A DNA stretch of 64,000 nt, from NCBI RefSeq assembly GCF_000725285.1, contig NZ_CP007161.1, forward strand, positions 2,704,213 through 2,768,212, read 5' to 3'. Positions 49,951 through 59,228 of the stretch are shown here, piece after piece. The translations under genes and the position numbers were made by a program. Below the pieces are notes generated by a model, which saw only the letters and a list, made by a program, of their open reading frames with translations, was not told the DNA's origin and did not search any database. The stretch's first letter is position 1. Each line of letters begins with the position of its first letter. The stretch comes from Virgibacillus sp. SK37 (lineage in GTDB: Bacteria > Bacillota > Bacilli > Bacillales > Amphibacillaceae).

Positions 49951-49985
49951 TTTTAAATAAAAACACTCCCATATAAGTGGGAGTG
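49951..49985 (-). terminator. Intrinsic terminator of the lysine riboswitch
   Basis: Minus-strand stem CACTCCCAC / GTGGGAGTG-type (49985-49964), followed by TTTTTATTTAAA. Upstream GAGGAAAG (50068-50061) can pair with CTTTCCTC (50007-50000), giving a possible alternative fold. Confidence 0.82.
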
Positions 49986-50071
49986 CAGGAGTCTGGATGG
50001 AGGAAAGGTTACATGTTATTTTATGATTAATAGTAGATACATATGAGGCATCCACACGTCTTTCCTCGATC

Positions 50072-50235
50072 AGCAGTGCTCCATACACTTCCCATGTATG
50101 ACAGTATACTTCTTTTTCAAAAACATACCAGCGATAAAAAGGTGACACTTCTTATGCTTCGGCAAATAATCCTTTTATCAACAATCCTAGATGTCATTCT
50201 CCTGCTGATTACTCTTATTATCTGCACCTCTACCT
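50072..50235 (-). ncRNA. Lysine riboswitch (L box) aptamer
   Basis: Read on the minus strand, the segment has the conserved blocks of the lysine aptamer in order: AGAGGTGC (50231-50224), GAGTA, AAAAGGAT, GCCGAAGCA (50163-50155), CGCTGG, ACTGTC and the closing TGGAGCACTGCT (50083-50072). Its ends pair (GTGC with GCAC) to form P1. A promoter lies upstream and a terminator downstream, so it is a complete OFF-type transcription switch. Usual targets are lysine biosynthesis and transport genes; the first gene downstream on this strand is a YtcJ-like amidohydrolase. Confidence 0.92.
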
Positions 50236-50271
50236 CATCGATTACTATTTTTAATTAATTTAGTTGTTGCC

Positions 50272-50300
50272 ACTATACTAAACATAGGGAGTGGTTGCAA
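50272..50300 (-). promoter_or_regulatory. SigA promoter of the lysine riboswitch transcript
   Basis: TTGCAA (50300-50295), 17-bp spacer, TATAGT (50277-50272) on the minus strand, directly after the stop codon of the tartrate dehydrogenase-like gene. The predicted start is about 30 bp before the aptamer. Confidence 0.75.
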
Positions 50301-50301
50301 G

Positions 50302-51381
50302 CTAAAACTTAGTCACATTGCTTGATAGTAATTCAATAAACCTGTCGCCAACTTCATCTGTTGTCGCCTTCCCCCCTAAATCAGGGGTAAGATTATCCGT
50401 TTCCAAAATAATGGAGCTGATTGTTGCAAGAATTCTTTCTCCCCATTCTTTTTCTTCAAAAAAATCCATCATTTGACTAACCGACCATATTGCTGCAAGC
50501 GGGTTAGCAATTCCCTGACCGGCAATATCAGGCGCAGACCCGTGGACTGGCTCAAACATGGAAGGGAAATTTCTTTCCGGATTAATATTAGCCCCTGTCG
50601 CTAATCCCAATCCACCCGTAATAGCAGCTCCGATATCTGTTAATATATCTCCGAATAGGTTGCTTGTCACGACAACTTCAAATCTCCCCGGGTCTGATAC
50701 AAAGTAAAGGCTGGCAGCATCAACTAAATAAGAGAATGTAGTTACATCCGGATATTCTTTACCTACTTCTTCAAATACTTCATCCCAGAATACCATAGAA
50801 TAATTCAGTGCATTCGCTTTACTAATACTTGTTAGTGTACGTCGTGACTTTCTCGCTTCTTCATATGCATAACGAATAATTCTCTCTGTTCCTTTTCGGG
50901 AGAAAACACCTGTTTGTAAAACTACTTCTTCTGGCCTTCCTCTATATAGCCATTCTCCTGCTCCAGCATATTCTCCCTCACTATTTTCCCTAATTACAAG
51001 CATATCAATATCCTCTTCACTTCTCTTTTTTAATGGTGTGAAGCTTGGGTGCAGCAAGGTAACCGGTCTAAGATTTACGTACTGATCAAAGGATTTACGA
51101 ATCTTTAAAAGCAGATCCCATAAAGATATATGGTCAGGCACTCCAGGATAGCCAACCGCTCCCAAATATATAGCATCAAATTTTTTTAGTAAGTCAATAC
51201 CATTTGCATCCATCATGATGCCATTATCAAGATAATATTCACACCCCCATGGGAATGTTTCAAACGTGAAGGAAAGCTTTTGATCCATTTTCTCTATTGC
51301 CTGCAAAACTTTTACTCCCTGCTCAACTACTTCTGGTCCAATACCATCCCCTGGGATTAGCGCTATGTTTATTTTTTTCAT
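50302..51381 (-). CDS. Tartrate dehydrogenase / D-malate dehydrogenase-like decarboxylating dehydrogenase (YcsA/DmlA type)
   Basis: Beta-decarboxylating dehydrogenase of 359 residues: LIPGDGIGPEVVEQG, AIYLGAVGYPGVPDHISLW, RENSEGEYAG, KANALNYSMVFWDEV, SNLFGDILTDIGAAITGGLG and EPVHGSAPDIAGQGIANP. The loop VPDHISLW and RENSEGEYAG (instead of RELTSGLYFGEPR of LeuB) point to the tartrate/D-malate subgroup. Likely oxidises D-malate or tartrate to pyruvate or a hydroxy-oxo acid plus CO2. Last coding gene before the riboswitch; 28 bp after the antiporter gene, so probably the end of the catabolic operon. Confidence 0.9.
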   Translation of the reverse strand: MKKINIALIPGDGIGPEVVEQGVKVLQAIEKMDQKLSFTFETFPWGCEYYLDNGIMMDANGIDLLKKFDAIYLGAVGYPGVPDHISLWDLLLKIRKSFDQYVNLRPVTLLHPSFTPLKKRSEEDIDMLVIRENSEGEYAGAGEWLYRGRPEEVVLQTGVFSRKGTERIIRYAYEEARKSRRTLTSISKANALNYSMVFWDEVFEEVGKEYPDVTTFSYLVDAASLYFVSDPGRFEVVVTSNLFGDILTDIGAAITGGLGLATGANINPERNFPSMFEPVHGSAPDIAGQGIANPLAAIWSVSQMMDFFEEKEWGERILATISSIILETDNLTPDLGGKATTDEVGDRFIELLSSNVTKF

Positions 51382-51409
51382 AATCTCCTCCTGAATTTAT
51401 TTTTGTAAA

Positions 51410-52959
51410 TTACGCACCCAATTTCTCTTCTGCCTGATTCAATTTCTTTTCTTCTCGGTTTCCAAGATAGCGTAGGAGGAAAAACTGTGCGACAACTCCA
51501 ACAAGTAACAATACGATACTGCTCCCAATAATGGTATAAGACAAGTATAATATGCCCGCAATTCCTGCTGGGACTAGTGCATAGGGAATCTGTGTGTTTA
51601 CATGTGCAATATGGTCTGAACCAGCAAAAATGGAAGCCATTACTGTTGTATCAGATATCGGTGAGACATGATCTCCAAAAATAGCACCTGCAAATATGGC
51701 ACCAACTACAATTGGAATCAAGTCAACGTCTCCCAATGTATAGGCAAGCGGAACGGCCAATGGTGTCAGAATAGACATCGTCCCCCAGGAGGTCCCTGTG
51801 GCAAAAGATATAAACATACCAATAACAAATACAAGAAACGGCAATAAAGCAGCAGACATCCAGCCTTGCGTTGCAGTCACTACAAACTCAGCTGTGCCAA
51901 GTTCGGATGTAACCGTACCAATAGACCAAGCCAGGACAATAATAACAAGAGCAGGTAGCATTGTTCGTATGCCACCTAATAGCGTATCTTCACATTTCTT
52001 CAGGCCCATCCCTTGGATTAGAGCGAGAATAATTCCAACAAATGTCATGGCAAAGGCGCCCCAAGTCAAGGCTACTGAAACGTCTGTGTCTGCAAGGGCA
52101 TCCATCATGGATTTCCCTTCAGCTCCTCCACCTGAATACCATAGACCCCATACACTTACACTTATAAGGGTTACAAGAGGTAAAACAAAGTTCCACACAC
52201 TACCATCTTTTTTATGTGGCTCACCCAAGTCCTGTTCCACAGATGATAATGGGGTGGAGCCGTCCGGTATTAGTTTTCCTGTTTTCTCTGCTCTCCTCTC
52301 TGCTTTTGCCATTGGACCAAAGTCTTTACCCATGATAATCATTGGAACAGCGAGCAAGCAAAGAATAGCATAAAAATTCCATGGAATAGATTGTAAGAAA
52401 GCAAAATAAGGTTCGACGCCTACGATGCTTGCACTAGCTACCGCTGCAGCAATTAAAGAAACCTGAAAACCAATCCAATCTGAAACTGGCCCAATTGTTG
52501 CCATAGGTGCAGCTGTTGAATCAAGAATATAGGAAAGCTTTTCACGGGAAACCTTATGTTTTGCGGTTATATCCTTTGAGGCATTACCGACAATAACCGA
52601 ATTGACGTAATCATTAAAAAAACAATAATTCCTAAGATGTATGGTAAAAACAATACTCTTTTTTTCGTTGTTAGTTTTTTCTCCAAAAGCCGAATAAGAC
52701 CCTCAGATCCACCTGTTTTAAACATAAAAGCAGCACCTGTCCCAAGTAATGCTGTCATGACGAGAAAGCGTGCATTCCATGGATCGACCATTACATCTTT
52801 CATCCAAGTAAATGTAACACCAACTGCTTCAAACGGATTGCCACCAGCGAAAATCAAGCCTCCTACCCAAATACTAATGAATAAAGAAAATAATACACGT
52901 TTAGTCAAAATCGCCAAGACTACTGCTACAATAGGCGGGATTACAGATAAAAAATCCAT
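51410..52959 (-). pseudogene. NhaC-family Na+/H+ antiporter, frameshifted in a seven-base homopolymer
   Basis: Two adjoining frames together encode one NhaC-type antiporter of about 516 residues. The first (52959 to 52567) begins MDFLSVIPPIVAVVLAILTK. It runs to VFLMITSIRLL, where the family expects VFFNDYVNSVIVGNAS. Reading one base differently at the run of seven A (52616-52622, T on the coding strand) restores FFNDYVNSVIVGNASKDIT, and the frame continues without a stop into the second part (ending 51410, with SFATGTSWGTMS and FGDHVSPISDT). So one base is missing: a true mutation, slippage-based switching or a sequence error. Relatives exchange Na+/H+ or carry malate/lactate or amino acids. 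Lies in the catabolic operon after alr. Confidence 0.88.
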
Positions 52960-52984
52960 TCTCTTTCCCCCATTCTTTTCCGTA

Positions 52985-54121
52985 TTAGTTTTCCGTATAT
53001 TTCCTTGGAATTCGTTCAGTCAAACTGGCAAGCACTTCATCAATATTGCTATCTGCCCACTTAGCAATTTCTCTTGCTCCAATTTTCTCCCTCCCTTGCT
53101 CACCAAGCAAGACAACCTGGTCCCCTTCTTCCACACCATAAATGTTCGTCACATTAATAAGTGTCTGATCAAGTGAAATCGTCCCTATGATCTTGGCTCT
53201 TTTTCCCCGTACCAGCATTTCACCTTTATTAGATAATGCTCTTTTATAACCATCTCCGTGGCCAATTGGCACAACGCCTATTTTTTCTACAGAACTACTA
53301 ACATAACTTCCACTATAGCCAACCGGAGTACCAGGAGGAATTTCCCGCAATTGTAACAGACGAGATTTCAAAGTCATTACAGGCTTTAATGAAAGTTTTT
53401 TCTCTTGTCGTATGGCAGGTGTATAACCAAACAAGGCGACACCTGGCCTTACCATATCCAAATGCATATCCTTTCTTTCCAATGTGATAGTGGAACCCCC
53501 AGCATGCTGAAAAGGGAAATGATATCCACTTTGTTCGAGCTGTATTACTGTCTTCTGAAAAAGAGAGAATTCTTTTTCAGTTTGCTTCCAATCACCTTCA
53601 TCTGCACTGGAAAAATGTGTATATATCCCTTCCCATTTCAGACCTGGAAGATGGTATGTTGTTTCACAAAAGGAAATAATCTGATTGGGTTCAACACCAA
53701 ATCGATGTAACCCGGTATCTACCTTTAAGTGGACAGTTGCGATTTTGGCTTGATTTATCGCTTCATCACTTAATCGTTTTGCTATTGCTATGGAGGATAT
53801 AGAGATGGTTAAATCATAAGCTACGGAGACTGCAGCTTGCTCTGGTATAATAGAACTAAGAATATGGATCGGAACCAAGAGGCCATGCTCCCGAAGCAAA
53901 ACCCCTTCTTCCACAGTAGTTACCCCAAGACGTTCAGCACCAGAAGCAACAGCTGCTACTCCCATAGGTACAACACCATGGCCATATGCATTTGTTTTGA
54001 TGACAGCAAGCATACTGGCTTGAGGAGCATGTTTCTTTAGTTTACAAATATTCTCGCGAAAAGCTGACATACTTATCTCAGCAATTGTGGGATGATGGTA
54101 AACCAATGTTTGCTGCAACAA
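52985..54121 (-). CDS. Alanine racemase family protein
   Basis: Fold-type III PLP racemase of 378 residues. The Schiff-base lysine is in AVIKTNAYGHG (Asn replaces the common Ala/Asp), with KVDTGLHRFGV, HAGGS and the second catalytic Tyr in PVGYSGSY. Also present are PIGHGDGYKR and SLDQ (usually SMDQ). The start is TTG 54121 after GGAGG. As it lies inside an operon with D-amino-acid transaminase, EutB-like dehydratase and an M20 deacylase, it is more likely a catabolic or broad-range amino-acid racemase than the cell-wall Alr. Substrate unproven. Confidence 0.9.
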   Translation of the reverse strand: MLQQTLVYHHPTIAEISMSAFRENICKLKKHAPQASMLAVIKTNAYGHGVVPMGVAAVASGAERLGVTTVEEGVLLREHGLLVPIHILSSIIPEQAAVSVAYDLTISISSIAIAKRLSDEAINQAKIATVHLKVDTGLHRFGVEPNQIISFCETTYHLPGLKWEGIYTHFSSADEGDWKQTEKEFSLFQKTVIQLEQSGYHFPFQHAGGSTITLERKDMHLDMVRPGVALFGYTPAIRQEKKLSLKPVMTLKSRLLQLREIPPGTPVGYSGSYVSSSVEKIGVVPIGHGDGYKRALSNKGEMLVRGKRAKIIGTISLDQTLINVTNIYGVEEGDQVVLLGEQGREKIGAREIAKWADSNIDEVLASLTERIPRKYTEN

Positions 54122-54175
54122 TAACGCCTCCTCCTTGCTACTTATAGATTTTTAAGAACTGCTTTTTACTTGTTT

Positions 54176-55006
54176 TTAATAAAGTTTGCGGAATTCATGG
54201 AGAATTTTCTTGGTTATATGACCGGGATTACCTGATGCTATCGTATGTTGATCTACTTTTAAAATGGGGACAATATCTAATTTTGTAGCTGTAATAAATA
54301 CTTCTTCAGCTTGAAGCATTTCCTTGATGTTAAATGGCTTTTCATTTATGGGGATATTAAGCTTATTACACAATTGAAGGACCTTTTGTCTTGTGATTCC
54401 ATTTAAAATAAAGTTATCGGCTGGATGTGTATAGACTTCTCCGTCTCTTACGATAAACACATTCGAAGCACTCGCTTCTGTAACTGTTTCTCCTCGATGA
54501 AGGATTGCTTCAATGGCGTTTTGCTCCACAGCTTTTTGTTTTGCCAGCACATTTGGGAGTAAATTTAATGTCTTTATATCACATCGCAACCAACGAATAT
54601 CTTCTGTTAATGTAGCTGTAGCTCCCTCGTCTTCCACATTACTCATTCGCTGCTCCGCTCTCGTATAAGCCACCATTACCGGGGATACTTCAGCGGATGG
54701 AAATTCATGCCATCTGGCAGCAGTTCCACGAGAGATTTGCAAATAAATAATGCCTTCCATAAGCCCATTGACACGAACAAGCTCTTCCAATTTTTCCTTT
54801 ATCTTTTCTATTTGTGTAGGAAGCTGCAGATGAACCTCCTCCGCACTTCGCTTCAGTCTTAACAAATGCTCTTCTAGGAGAAAAGGCTTTCCATCATAGA
54901 CTCCAATCACTTCATAAATGCCATCACCAAATTGATAGCCCCTATCTTCTATATCAATGCGACGCTCACGTGCTATGATTTGGTCGTTAAATAAAATTTT
55001 GCTCAT
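54176..55006 (-). CDS. dat: D-amino-acid transaminase
   Basis: Fold-type IV PLP aminotransferase of 276 residues, transferring amino groups between D-amino acids and 2-oxo acids. Typical N-terminus ILFNDQIIARERRIDIEDRGYQFGDGIYEVI, Schiff-base lysine in CDIKTLNLLPNVLAKQKA, catalytic Glu region TVTEASASNVFIV and C-terminal EVFITATKLDIVP (D-Dat usually has TSTSxE here; this is a variation). The ATG at 55006 follows GGAGG by seven bases. Sits between alr and the dehydratase gene, a grouping that suggests D-amino-acid turnover. Confidence 0.9.
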   Translation of the reverse strand: MSKILFNDQIIARERRIDIEDRGYQFGDGIYEVIGVYDGKPFLLEEHLLRLKRSAEEVHLQLPTQIEKIKEKLEELVRVNGLMEGIIYLQISRGTAARWHEFPSAEVSPVMVAYTRAEQRMSNVEDEGATATLTEDIRWLRCDIKTLNLLPNVLAKQKAVEQNAIEAILHRGETVTEASASNVFIVRDGEVYTHPADNFILNGITRQKVLQLCNKLNIPINEKPFNIKEMLQAEEVFITATKLDIVPILKVDQHTIASGNPGHITKKILHEFRKLY

Positions 55007-55026
55007 TTTCAAACCTCCAAACTTTA

Positions 55027-56025
55027 TTACTTTCCAAGTTTTTCAGAACAAGAATGATGGGCCTGCAAGATATCGAATAATACCTCTGAACCTACACTGT
55101 TACCACTAATAATAATGACATTATGTGAACCCAATTTGACCTTTTTGTTTATGATTGCACCAATACCACAGGCTGCAGCTCCTTCAATAGCCATGCGATG
55201 GTGTATAAGCATAAAATGCATCCCGGTCGCTATATCTTCTTCCTCCAGCAGAATAATGTCATCAACATATTTTTGGACTAAGGAAAATGTGAATTGATTA
55301 TTTAAGCCGATACCACCAAGGAGACTGTCAGCATACGTATCCTGCTCTTCGACCAGAAGTGGTTTGCCTGCTTTAATACTCTCATACATTGCTGCACTCC
55401 TTTTTGGTGACAGCCCAATAACATTCATTGTTGGGTCAATCGTTTTCATGGTAACTCCAACTCCAGAGTGCAATCCACCACCAGACAGACCACCAATAAT
55501 TGTATCCACTTCTGGTAGTTCCTCGATAACTTCTAAACCAATTGTCCCTTGTCCTGCAATCACTTCTGAATCATCAAATGGGTGCAAAACAGTCAATCCT
55601 TTTGATTTACTTAGTTGTTCACACCTCTCTGCCGCATCATCCTGTGATTGTCCATATACTTCCAGTTTGGCACCAGACCGTTGAAGTGCAGATACCTTGG
55701 TTTGCGGTACGCGCCCGGAAATACAGACAGTTACTGGGATATCTAGCTGCTTCGCTATCATAGCAACACTCACTCCAAAATTCCCGGTCGAAAAGGTAGT
55801 GACACCTCGCTTCCTCTCTTCCTCTGTTAACGACAAAATCTTATTCGTAGCACCCCTTATTTTAAAAGAACCGGAAGCATGCAGATTTTCCAGTTTAAGA
55901 TAGATAGCACGATTCGAAACTTCTGACAGTCTCTCTGAAAAAATTAAGGGAGACTGCTGCACATAAGGGGCTATTCGCCTTTTGGCCTTCCATATATCAC
56001 GGAGTGTTACAGAATTTTCATCCAC
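55027..56025 (-). CDS. EutB-like PLP dehydratase (hydroxyectoine utilisation type)
   Basis: Fold-type II PLP enzyme of 332 residues: Lys55 in SGSFKIRGATNK, FSTGNFGVSVA, glycine loop LSGGGLHSG and C-terminal ISGNSVGSE. The segment ADSLLGGIGLNNQFTF resembles the ADSLGGGIGLDN signature of EutB from hydroxyectoine utilisation clusters and is absent from the two other paralogues here. EutB is proposed to act on a 3-hydroxylated amino acid from hydroxyectoine. Start GTG 56025 after AGGAGG. Alternatively a general threonine or hydroxyaspartate dehydratase. Context (M24 ectoine-hydrolase-like, GabT/GabD-like, deacylase) favours the ectoine reading. Confidence 0.75.
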   Translation of the reverse strand: MDENSVTLRDIWKAKRRIAPYVQQSPLIFSERLSEVSNRAIYLKLENLHASGSFKIRGATNKILSLTEEERKRGVTTFSTGNFGVSVAMIAKQLDIPVTVCISGRVPQTKVSALQRSGAKLEVYGQSQDDAAERCEQLSKSKGLTVLHPFDDSEVIAGQGTIGLEVIEELPEVDTIIGGLSGGGLHSGVGVTMKTIDPTMNVIGLSPKRSAAMYESIKAGKPLLVEEQDTYADSLLGGIGLNNQFTFSLVQKYVDDIILLEEEDIATGMHFMLIHHRMAIEGAAACGIGAIINKKVKLGSHNVIIISGNSVGSEVLFDILQAHHSCSEKLGK

Positions 56026-56090
56026 CAGTGCACACCTCCTGACAATTCGATCCTGCTAACTGAGAGGTTTTTACCTTATTTGCAAATTGT

Positions 56091-57287
56091 CTAACTCAAA
56101 AAATCTCTCACGGTTTCTGATAAGATTGCCGTACCCACAGGTAAGACATTTTCATCAATATCAAAAGATGGCGTATGCAAATCGCGATTTTGATTGTCGC
56201 CAACCGCACATCCGAGGAAAAACATAGCCCCGGGAATGTGTTTAGTCATGTGAGCAAAATCCTCCCCACCTAATCCAAAAGGTTCATATTTAATCGTAAA
56301 ATCCGGATAAAGTTTATTAATAGCTGACCTCACCAACCTATTAATCTTCGGATCGTTCTTTAGAGCAGGATCCTCGCCTGAAATAGTTACTTCCGCACTT
56401 CCTCCTAATGTCTCCACCATAGCAAAAGCTTTTTGCACTTCTTCATGTAACTGCTTTCTCACTTTTGGTTGATAACTCCGAATCGTCCCTTTGACATTTA
56501 CTTGTGATGGAATGACATTACTGGCACTCCCACTGTGAATAGAACCAATACTGATGACCGCTGCATCTAAGGGAGATACCCTTCGACTTGGTATGCCATA
56601 CAGTACCTGTAATACTGGAGTAAGCATCCAAAATGGATCTGTTCCTAGGTGGGGGTAAGCTCCGTGTCCCCCAGTACCTCTAACAATCGCTTCGAACACA
56701 TCCACATTAGCCATACTATATCCGTCATGCACTTTAACTTCGCCAAGTGATTCTTCGGGGCTCATATGCAGAGCAATCACTGCGTCCACTCCAGCAAGTG
56801 CCCCTCCATTTATCATATAAGGGGCTCCTGTTAATCCTTTTTTATCAGCCTTTTCTTCTGCAGGCTGAAATAGAAATTTAACCGTTCCTTGGCATTCCCC
56901 CTTGGAAAAATGTTCACCAAGTAAATGAGCTGCCCCCAAACAAATAGCCGTGTGAGCATCATGCCCACAAGCATGCATTACTCCTTCATGTTTGGATTTA
57001 TAATCCGTGTTGTTCTCTTCCCTGATAGGCAATGCATCCATATCCGCACGAATAGCAATTGCTGGTCCTTTACCTGAGGTCAATGTGCCAACAATTGCTG
57101 TAGGGTAACCGATGCCTTCCTCTACAACTAAACCAGGCACCTTTCTTAACAAGTCAGCTACATAACGAGAAGTTTTCCATTCCTGAAAACTAAGTTCAGG
57201 ATACATATGAAGCTGCCTACGCCATTCAACCAGACTTTGTTTTAGATTATGCGCTTCCTTAACCAGTTTTTGACTTTCTATGCTCAA
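56091..57287 (-). CDS. M20 family amidohydrolase / N-acyl-amino-acid deacylase
   Basis: Di-metal M20D hydrolase of 398 residues: RADMDALPI, MHACGHDAHTA, FQPAEEK, dimerisation domain with GTGGHGAYPH and the C-terminal LGGEDFAHM. These enzymes remove N-acyl groups (acetyl-diaminopimelate, hippurate, acyl amino acids). In this cluster it could do the job of the unrelated DoeB/EutE deacetylase, cleaving N-acetyl-2,4-diaminobutyrate from ectoine; this is an inference from position. Start TTG 57287 after GGGGAGG. Cys in the GCGHD-like motif is kept (ACGHD). Confidence 0.88.
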   Translation of the reverse strand: MSIESQKLVKEAHNLKQSLVEWRRQLHMYPELSFQEWKTSRYVADLLRKVPGLVVEEGIGYPTAIVGTLTSGKGPAIAIRADMDALPIREENNTDYKSKHEGVMHACGHDAHTAICLGAAHLLGEHFSKGECQGTVKFLFQPAEEKADKKGLTGAPYMINGGALAGVDAVIALHMSPEESLGEVKVHDGYSMANVDVFEAIVRGTGGHGAYPHLGTDPFWMLTPVLQVLYGIPSRRVSPLDAAVISIGSIHSGSASNVIPSQVNVKGTIRSYQPKVRKQLHEEVQKAFAMVETLGGSAEVTISGEDPALKNDPKINRLVRSAINKLYPDFTIKYEPFGLGGEDFAHMTKHIPGAMFFLGCAVGDNQNRDLHTPSFDIDENVLPVGTAILSETVRDFLS

Positions 57288-57349
57288 TAACCTCCCCCTC
57301 TATGTATTAAAGAAGAGAGCAAACAAACCATGCTCCCTTCTTCTCAAAT

Positions 57350-57736
57350 TCATACCATACAAGCTATCGCCGTGATCTCTACTTTTACACACAGTAGCTG
57401 GCTGCCAACCGTTATTCGGGCTGGCTTTACTGCAATAGTTTCAAAGAATAATTCATATACTTTATTAAATTCTTTTACATTTTTTTCAGTTAGCTCAGAT
57501 AAATGACAGGTCATATGAACAATATTTTCTAGACCGGCCCCTTTTTCCATTAAAATATTTTTTATATTCGTAAGTGCAGCCTCGGTCTGCTCTGCAACTG
57601 TGTTACCTTTCAGGCTACCATTCGGCAGATAGCCATCCTGACCGGAAACAAAAATGAAATCACCAAGCTTTACCCCTTGTGAGTATGGACCTGTTGGACG
57701 AGGGGCATGTTCCGAATAGATCTGTTCTTTCATCAC
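57350..57736 (-). CDS. RidA family protein (reactive enamine/imine deaminase)
   Basis: YjgF/YER057c/UK114 protein of 128 residues. Pattern HAPRPTGPYSQGVKLGDFIFVSGQ and the C-terminal PARITVGSQLLCVKVEITAIA. In RidA the catalytic Arg lies in PARxxV and is kept here. It hydrolyses enamines released by PLP dehydratases, so placement in the operon of the EutB-like dehydratase makes functional sense. Start GTG 57736 or ATG 57733, both after AAGGAG. Confidence 0.92.
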   Translation of the reverse strand: MMKEQIYSEHAPRPTGPYSQGVKLGDFIFVSGQDGYLPNGSLKGNTVAEQTEAALTNIKNILMEKGAGLENIVHMTCHLSELTEKNVKEFNKVYELFFETIAVKPARITVGSQLLCVKVEITAIACMV

Positions 57737-57754
57737 ACACTCTCTCCTTCCCCC

Positions 57755-59206
57755 TTATTCCATGCCAATGGAGACGTACTGAGATTCAACAAAGGCATCC
57801 ATACCTTCATGGCCGCCTTCCCTACCAATTCCACTTTCTTTCATGCCCCCAAAAGGAACTTGAGCAGCTGACGGGGCTCCGTCATTCCAGCCAACAATAC
57901 CAAAATTTAATTTTTCAATAAGTTTCGTTCCTCGCGCCATGCTTTCTGTGAAAATATAGGCAGCCAACCCATATGGAGTGCTATTTGCCAACTTGACTGC
58001 TTCTTCATCTGAATAAATTTTTTGTATAGGGGCGACAGGGCCAAATGTTTCTTCTTGCATTACCACCATCGAAGCGTCTACATCCTTTATAACGGTAGGT
58101 TTATAGAATACTCCATTATTTGAATCAAGCGATTCGCCTCCTGTTACCACCGTGGCACCTTTAGCAACTGCATCTTTCACGTGATGGGAAACCTTCTCAA
58201 GACCTGACTGATTTATTAAAGGACCTACCGCAACTGATTCGTCCATCCCATCCCCTACCTTTAGTTGCCTTACTTGTTCAGCAAAACTTTCAATAAATGC
58301 TTCATATATTCCGGCATGCACGTATATTCGATTTGCACAAATACAGGTTTGCCCCGCATTTCTGAATTTGGATGCCATCAAACCTTTGACCGCTTTATCT
58401 ATATCCGCATCATCAAGTACGACCATTGGTGCATGACCGCCAAGTTCCAGTGATAAGCGTTTTACTTGATCAGCACTTTGTCTAATTAGAATTTTACCAA
58501 CCTCAGTAGAGCCAGTGAAGGTTATTTTTCGAACACGTTCATCTTCCATTAACGTTTTCGTTATTTTTGAAGAAGAACCTGTCACCAGATTAACGACACC
58601 CTTCGGAAAACCTGCTTCTTCACATAGCTCCATTAGTTTTACTGCAGTTAGAGGGCTTTCACCAGAAGGCTTCATAATAACCGTACAGCCTGCTGCCAGA
58701 GCTGGACCCATCTTCCTTGTCAGCATGGCTGCCGGAAAATTCCAAGGTGTTATTGCTGCGACAACACCAACTGGTTTCTTCCATACCTGTAAACGCTTAG
58801 CTTCTACGTGAGAAGGAATGGTTTCCCCATATACGCGCTTGCCCTCCTCTGCAAACCATTCAATAAATGTAGCTGCATAAACCACTTCACCTCTTGACTC
58901 ATTAATGGGCTTCCCCATTTCCAAGGTCATCGTTTGGGCTAATTCCTCCTGATTTTCCAACATAAGGTGATGTAGCTTTTTAAGATAACCAGCTCGTTCA
59001 TAAGCTGTAGTCTGTGACCATGTTTCAAAAGCTCGATGCGCCGCATCAATTGCCATCTGTGTTTCTTTTTCTCCACCAATTGGAAAGCTTCCAACGGTTT
59101 CTCCATTTGCAGGATTTATAACATTTTTTGAGTCGAGTTCTTCTCCGATCCATTCTCCATCGATATGCATACATGCCTTTATTTTGTCTACTCCTGCCAT
59201 TGGCAT
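57755..59206 (-). CDS. NAD(P)-dependent aldehyde dehydrogenase, succinate-semialdehyde type (GabD/DoeC-like)
   Basis: Aldehyde dehydrogenase of 483 residues: ITPWNFPAAMLTRKMGPALAAG, catalytic Glu in LELGGHAP, catalytic Cys in NAGQTCICANRIY, and the C-terminal PFGGMKESGIGREGG. Overall close to GabD. Next to a GabT-like transaminase, it would oxidise succinate semialdehyde (GABA route) or aspartate semialdehyde (ectoine route, DoeC). Follows the transaminase by 22 bp; ATG 59206 after AGGAGG, with an alternative ATG at 59200. Confidence 0.92.
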   Translation of the reverse strand: MPMAGVDKIKACMHIDGEWIGEELDSKNVINPANGETVGSFPIGGEKETQMAIDAAHRAFETWSQTTAYERAGYLKKLHHLMLENQEELAQTMTLEMGKPINESRGEVVYAATFIEWFAEEGKRVYGETIPSHVEAKRLQVWKKPVGVVAAITPWNFPAAMLTRKMGPALAAGCTVIMKPSGESPLTAVKLMELCEEAGFPKGVVNLVTGSSSKITKTLMEDERVRKITFTGSTEVGKILIRQSADQVKRLSLELGGHAPMVVLDDADIDKAVKGLMASKFRNAGQTCICANRIYVHAGIYEAFIESFAEQVRQLKVGDGMDESVAVGPLINQSGLEKVSHHVKDAVAKGATVVTGGESLDSNNGVFYKPTVIKDVDASMVVMQEETFGPVAPIQKIYSDEEAVKLANSTPYGLAAYIFTESMARGTKLIEKLNFGIVGWNDGAPSAAQVPFGGMKESGIGREGGHEGMDAFVESQYVSIGME

Positions 59207-59228
59207 AATCCCTCCTATATTTCTAATA

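Noticed and set aside
49873-50148. 91-codon minus-strand open frame
   Set aside because: It runs through the riboswitch terminator and the 3' half of the lysine aptamer; the sequence is explained by the RNA element.
52985-54121. Housekeeping cell-wall alanine racemase
   Set aside because: Not excluded, but position within a catabolic operon next to dat and the dehydratase makes a catabolic role more likely; therefore no alr symbol was given.
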